The position numbers and the translations under genes were made by a program. A stretch of DNA of 25,792 nucleotides from positions 1 through 25,792 of IMG/VR virus record IMGVR_UViG_3300026512_000234, one strand, 5' to 3'. This DNA comes from a virus. Below are positions 22,500 through 25,792 of this stretch, piece by piece (within the stretch, counting starts at the first letter, position 1; each line of letters begins with the position of its first letter). A model generated the notes under the pieces. That model worked only from the letters and a program-made list of their open reading frames with translations, was not told where the DNA came from and did not search any database.

Positions 22500-24707
22500 A
22501 CTACTAATTATACATCTGAATCTAAAAATCAATCATACGATACATCCATTAATATACAACCAATAATGTATGCTAATTCTGAAACATTTATACCAATTCT
22601 AAGTAGACTAAAAGAGCTTGGATATAAACTTATAGATGTACAAAGATACAAAGATTTTGTTGGTAATGATATTATTGATCAAGGTATATTTGCAAGATTT
22701 TCCAATGGCGAAGATCGTGTGCATGTATTCCTGAATGATGTACGTTTCTTTTACTTTGTTAAGAGAGCTAATCAATCACCAGATCCATTAATTTTTGAAT
22801 CAGATCTTATACAGGAGAAAGGTCCAACTGCCAAATCTATTGTGAATGACAGATATAAAGCTTTAAAAATGGATAAAAACAAGGTTTACTATGATTTTGA
22901 TTTTCAAATCGATGATTGGTTAGTATTTCAAATCAAAAAGATTATACCTGATGAACCAACATATACAATAGGCTTTTTTGATATTGAGGTTCATTCTGAA
23001 GATGGAGTATTCCCAAATGAAAGAGATGCAAATTATCCTATTTCAACTATTTCATTTGTAGTGAAGAATCAATTCTATCAACTTGTCAATAACGAATTAA
23101 TAACTAAAAACAAAATTGATAAGAATAAGATTCATGAATACATTAAACAGAATAATGTATCAATCGAAAACTTTCATCTTATTCATTTTGATAATGAAAA
23201 AGATATGCTTATTCACTTAGCAAAACTTTTTAAAGAATTTCAAATTGATGTATTAACAGCGTGGAACATTTACTTTGATATTAACTACATTGCTAATCGT
23301 TGTAAAAGATTGAATATTGATACGGAAATCTTTTCACCCATCAATAAACCAATGTATCCATCAGGTAAATTTGGATTTCATATAATACCAGGAATAATCA
23401 TAGCAGACCTACTTGAATTATATAAGTCTTATGAAAAACGTGAAATTAGATATACTTTGGATTACATAGTTGAAAAGAATCTTGGTCTCAATAAGGTTAA
23501 GTATGAAGGAACTCTTTCAGACTTACTTCATAATGACCCAAATCTCTATATTGCATATTCAGCTGTTGATACCAAACTTATTCAACAACTAGAAGCTAAG
23601 AAAGGTAATCTTGAATTGCATCTGATGCTAAAAGATCTTTCATGGGTAGCTTATCTTAACAGCTATTCAACATTAGCTCAGATTGATGGTTTGATGTATC
23701 AGTATGCTAAAAAGGAAGGATATGCATTAAGACAAAGACCATTACAAGCTGATAAATCATCTGCATTTGTAGGTGCTTTTGTAAGAGAACCTAGAAAAGG
23801 TTTCATTCCATGGGTTATAGACCTTGATGCATCTTCTATGTATCCATCCATAATGATTTCATTAAACATTTCACCTGAAACATTTGTAGGTTTCATTCAA
23901 GAAGGATCAAATCCAACCTTTATGGAGAAATTCTTACTAACAGATGAAGTTGATGATGAGGAAGTAACTGTTATACTTGATCCTAATAAAGATAAGTTTC
24001 AGCAACCTCAAACAATCCGGATAAAAGTCAAAGATCTTAAAAAGAAAATCTACAATAGTGATTTAACAATTAGCTTCTCAGGTGCTATATTTGATAGATC
24101 AAAGAAAGGATTCTTAATACAAATCCTTGAAGATCTAATATCCAGAAGAAAGAAGTATAAGGAAGAAGCATTAAGACTTCTTGCTAGTAGTGATCCAGAA
24201 GAAAGATCATTAGGAGCAAAATACAATGTTATACAGAAAGCTCTTAAAGTATTAGCTAATGCAATTTATGGAGCTATGGGAAATCAAGCATATAGATTCT
24301 TTGATACAAGAGTATCTGTTACAATTACATTAACAGGACAATATGAAATTAAGTTTGTGTCAGGTATAACAGAAAATCTTATTAAAGCTTTACTTAGCAA
24401 TGAGATTTCTGATGTAGATGAATTCCAATTTGAACTAACTAGAGATGTTGTACATCAAGCAGAAAAGGAGCAACATTATGTATTTTATTCAGATACAGAT
24501 TCATCATTCATTGATATCTATGAGTTATTAGCATTAAACTATCCAAAGATTCATCAAGAATATGAAAAGCTTTCAAATGGAAACATTGATGACTTCTTAG
24601 ATAAGGTCCTACAAGAAGCTAAGGAACGTTTGAAAGATAATAAGCCTCTGGATGATCTTCCTTTGCATAATACAGTATGTAAGATGTTTGCGGAGAAACT
24701 AGATTGA
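22392..24707 (+). CDS. UDG C-terminal piece fused to a truncated family-B DNA polymerase
   Basis: A 771-residue protein. Residues ~1-36 (IKVIPNLHPSAVIRNKNKFG and following) are the glycosylase HPS motif and end helix. The rest is a replicative-type family-B polymerase. The 3'-5' exonuclease sites are D197/E199 (FFDIEV), N292/D296 (NIYFD) and D393 (YSAVDT). Polymerase motif A is D479 (DASSMYPS), motif B is K619/N623/Y626-G627, and motif C is D701/D703 (YSDTDS). The spacing and motif B context resemble T4/RB69-like polymerases. Only 68 residues follow motif C, against roughly 235-275 in E. coli Pol II and T4 polymerases. The KKRY region and thumb are therefore missing and may be encoded downstream of the window. 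GGAGGTG serves the ATG. Confidence 0.88.
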   Translation: MQIKVIPNLHPSAVIRNKNKFGPIFKRVFEQVSQSLTTNYTSESKNQSYDTSINIQPIMYANSETFIPILSRLKELGYKLIDVQRYKDFVGNDIIDQGIFARFSNGEDRVHVFLNDVRFFYFVKRANQSPDPLIFESDLIQEKGPTAKSIVNDRYKALKMDKNKVYYDFDFQIDDWLVFQIKKIIPDEPTYTIGFFDIEVHSEDGVFPNERDANYPISTISFVVKNQFYQLVNNELITKNKIDKNKIHEYIKQNNVSIENFHLIHFDNEKDMLIHLAKLFKEFQIDVLTAWNIYFDINYIANRCKRLNIDTEIFSPINKPMYPSGKFGFHIIPGIIIADLLELYKSYEKREIRYTLDYIVEKNLGLNKVKYEGTLSDLLHNDPNLYIAYSAVDTKLIQQLEAKKGNLELHLMLKDLSWVAYLNSYSTLAQIDGLMYQYAKKEGYALRQRPLQADKSSAFVGAFVREPRKGFIPWVIDLDASSMYPSIMISLNISPETFVGFIQEGSNPTFMEKFLLTDEVDDEEVTVILDPNKDKFQQPQTIRIKVKDLKKKIYNSDLTISFSGAIFDRSKKGFLIQILEDLISRRKKYKEEALRLLASSDPEERSLGAKYNVIQKALKVLANAIYGAMGNQAYRFFDTRVSVTITLTGQYEIKFVSGITENLIKALLSNEISDVDEFQFELTRDVVHQAEKEQHYVFYSDTDSSFIDIYELLALNYPKIHQEYEKLSNGNIDDFLDKVLQEAKERLKDNKPLDDLPLHNTVCKMFAEKLD

Positions 24708-25543
24708 AAGGATGTATTGTACTACCTAAATATCCACCACCATTCTGGTATGGAGCATTTGAACACATTTACCAACTCAATAAACTACTAGATTTTGATT
24801 TTGTTGTACATCCTTCATTAGATTACGATATTTGGATAGTTGTTGATGAAGCTTTTATAAACATTGAAAATAGACCAAAACAATTAGTTTATGTCCTAAC
24901 ATATCCAAATATACAATTGTTAGATCACATTAGATATGAACCTGATATTCTCCTTACACCATCTGAGTTAATGGTTGAGAAAATTCAGAAAAAGCTTCCA
25001 TCAACACATGTTTTATATCTTCCTCCATTAATTGATGTACATGAATTACAAAAATTCTGTACATTCAGAAAGGACAAACACAGAATATGCTTTATTGGCA
25101 ACATTTATAAACAAGACTACAAAAATGTAAGGTTAATTCCAAAGTTAATTAGAAAATTTCCAATTGATTTCTTCATTATAGGTAGAGGAGTTTCACGTAT
25201 TATGTCATCTAGTCTGCCTAATGTTTATGTATTTGACTATATAACAAGACCTTATGCATTTCTTAATCAATCTACCATTGTAGTCATTCCATCAAAACAA
25301 GATTTGAATCCACTTACAGCTTACCATGCTCTTTACTTTGGATGTCATGTTATAGCAACACCTATTTACCAACTTAAGCAGGAAGTTCCTTTTATTCACT
25401 TTACAACAGAAGAGAGAATTATAGAAGCTATTGAAGAGTGTTTAGAAACAAAACCAAGTTTCATAAATGAGTATCATGAATACGTTAAAAAGTATGGTAT
25501 AACAGACTTTGATATTTCATTTATATTTAATCAAATATCTTAG
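24704..25543 (+). CDS. Glycosyltransferase-like protein (GT-B, GT4-like)
   Basis: A 279-residue protein. The C-terminal half shows a GT4-like Rossmann domain: ICFIGNIYKQDYKNVRLIPKLI (start of the second domain), FFIIGRG, and VVIPSKQDLNPLTAYHALYFGCHVIAT, which aligns with the nucleotide-sugar loop of GT4 enzymes. The usual glutamate of that loop seems replaced by His. The protein is short for GT4 (typically 350 or more), with a trimmed N-terminal domain. No ATG is in frame near the start; TTG 24704 overlaps the polymerase stop (TTGA), with GGAG at 24692-24695 suitably placed. It could glycosylate phage DNA, virion or host surface. Its location directly after the truncated polymerase means it separates that ORF from any downstream thumb fragment. 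Confidence 0.65.
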   Translation: MKGCIVLPKYPPPFWYGAFEHIYQLNKLLDFDFVVHPSLDYDIWIVVDEAFINIENRPKQLVYVLTYPNIQLLDHIRYEPDILLTPSELMVEKIQKKLPSTHVLYLPPLIDVHELQKFCTFRKDKHRICFIGNIYKQDYKNVRLIPKLIRKFPIDFFIIGRGVSRIMSSSLPNVYVFDYITRPYAFLNQSTIVVIPSKQDLNPLTAYHALYFGCHVIATPIYQLKQEVPFIHFTTEERIIEAIEECLETKPSFINEYHEYVKKYGITDFDISFIFNQIS

Positions 25544-25553
25544 GGAGGTAGTC

Positions 25554-25792
25554 ATGAGAAAAGCATTAGCAGCAGTAGCACTCTTAGGATTAGTGTTGAC
25601 AGGATGTACATCATCACATCATGCTCAACAAGAGAAAGCTGAGTCAGCCAAACCATACATGGTTTGTAGGGCTGGCTTAGATCAATTGAATGATGAGCTT
25701 GTTCCTCGTTATCAGGAACTCGTACATCAAATGGGAGCTCTCTATTTCCAAATTCCAATGGATTCTCAGTATGGTCTTACAGAGCAAGATAA
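25554..25792 (+). CDS. Lipoprotein (partial, runs off the window)
   Basis: The frame opens at ATG 25554 after GGGAGGT and stays open to the window end (79 codons). The product starts MRKALAAVALLGLVLTGC, a classical lipoprotein signal with basic start, hydrophobic core and lipobox LTGC, so mature Cys18 would be lipidated and anchored to a membrane. The mature part seen (TSSHHAQQEKAESAKPY, then a helical region) matches no family I recognise. Phage lipoproteins often block superinfection or alter the host envelope; that role is only a possibility here. It is not the polymerase C-terminus. Confidence 0.75.
   Translation, partial: MRKALAAVALLGLVLTGCTSSHHAQQEKAESAKPYMVCRAGLDQLNDELVPRYQELVHQMGALYFQIPMDSQYGLTEQD

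Noticed and set aside
24700-24800. Frameshift restoring the polymerase thumb directly after its stop
   Set aside because: The polymerase frame continues only ~30 codons past TGA without thumb motifs, and the overlapping frame encodes a glycosyltransferase-like protein.
25552-25758. Minus-strand ORF at the window end
   Set aside because: It is a shadow of the lipoprotein frame on the + strand, which has a strong ribosome binding site and a clear signal peptide.
1-25792. CRISPR arrays, tRNA or rRNA genes
   Set aside because: No regularly spaced direct repeats, cloverleaf-like segments or conserved rRNA sequence were seen on reading the window; a tRNA scan was not possible.

Overview
The window reads as part of the genome of a tailed bacteriophage, or a prophage derived from one. 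It is AT-rich and tightly packed. Most genes sit on the + strand as one or a few long operons, with start/stop overlaps (ATGA, TAATG, TTGA) and strong AGGAGG-type ribosome binding sites. The ribosome binding sites and a lipobox lipoprotein point to a bacterial host, possibly Gram-positive. A class III (oxygen-sensitive) ribonucleotide reductase indicates growth of the host without oxygen. Stops are TAA, TAG and TGA, so the standard bacterial code applies.

Layout. Bases 1-149 hold the end of a gene, probably structural. Bases 160-3885 hold an anaerobic nucleotide-reduction cassette: the N-terminal part of NrdD (interrupted by an HNH intein at its catalytic-cysteine site), the activase NrdG, then the detached C-terminal part of NrdD with the zinc site and the glycyl-radical glycine. 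Bases 3900-14900 and 16983-19963 hold tail, tail-fibre and other virion genes: LamG-domain proteins, a fibre protein, two very large structural proteins, a coiled-coil protein and a beta-helix-like protein. An IS607-family element (serine recombinase TnpA plus RNA-guided nuclease TnpB, both on the minus strand) sits inside this operon at about 14904-16972. Its apparent empty site fuses the upstream stop codon to the downstream ribosome binding site. Strong intrinsic-type terminators lie at 4599-4645 and 19984-20030.

From 20072 the content changes to DNA metabolism: an HNH endonuclease, a family-4-like Fe-S uracil-DNA glycosylase lacking its C-terminus, two unknown small genes, and a family-B DNA polymerase whose first ~36 residues are the missing glycosylase C-terminus. 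The polymerase ORF stops about 70 residues after motif C, before the expected thumb. A glycosyltransferase-like gene and a lipoprotein gene (cut by the window end) follow.

The most unusual point is that three genes central to making DNA (nrdD, UDG, polB) are all fractured. For nrdD and UDG both pieces are visible, with complete unrelated or functionally related genes between them. No intein halves or frameshift relics are visible at the breaks, and each downstream piece has its own ribosome binding site. The simplest reading is that the proteins are made as separate polypeptides that assemble without covalent joining. This is an inference that needs homology searches, structure prediction and expression data.
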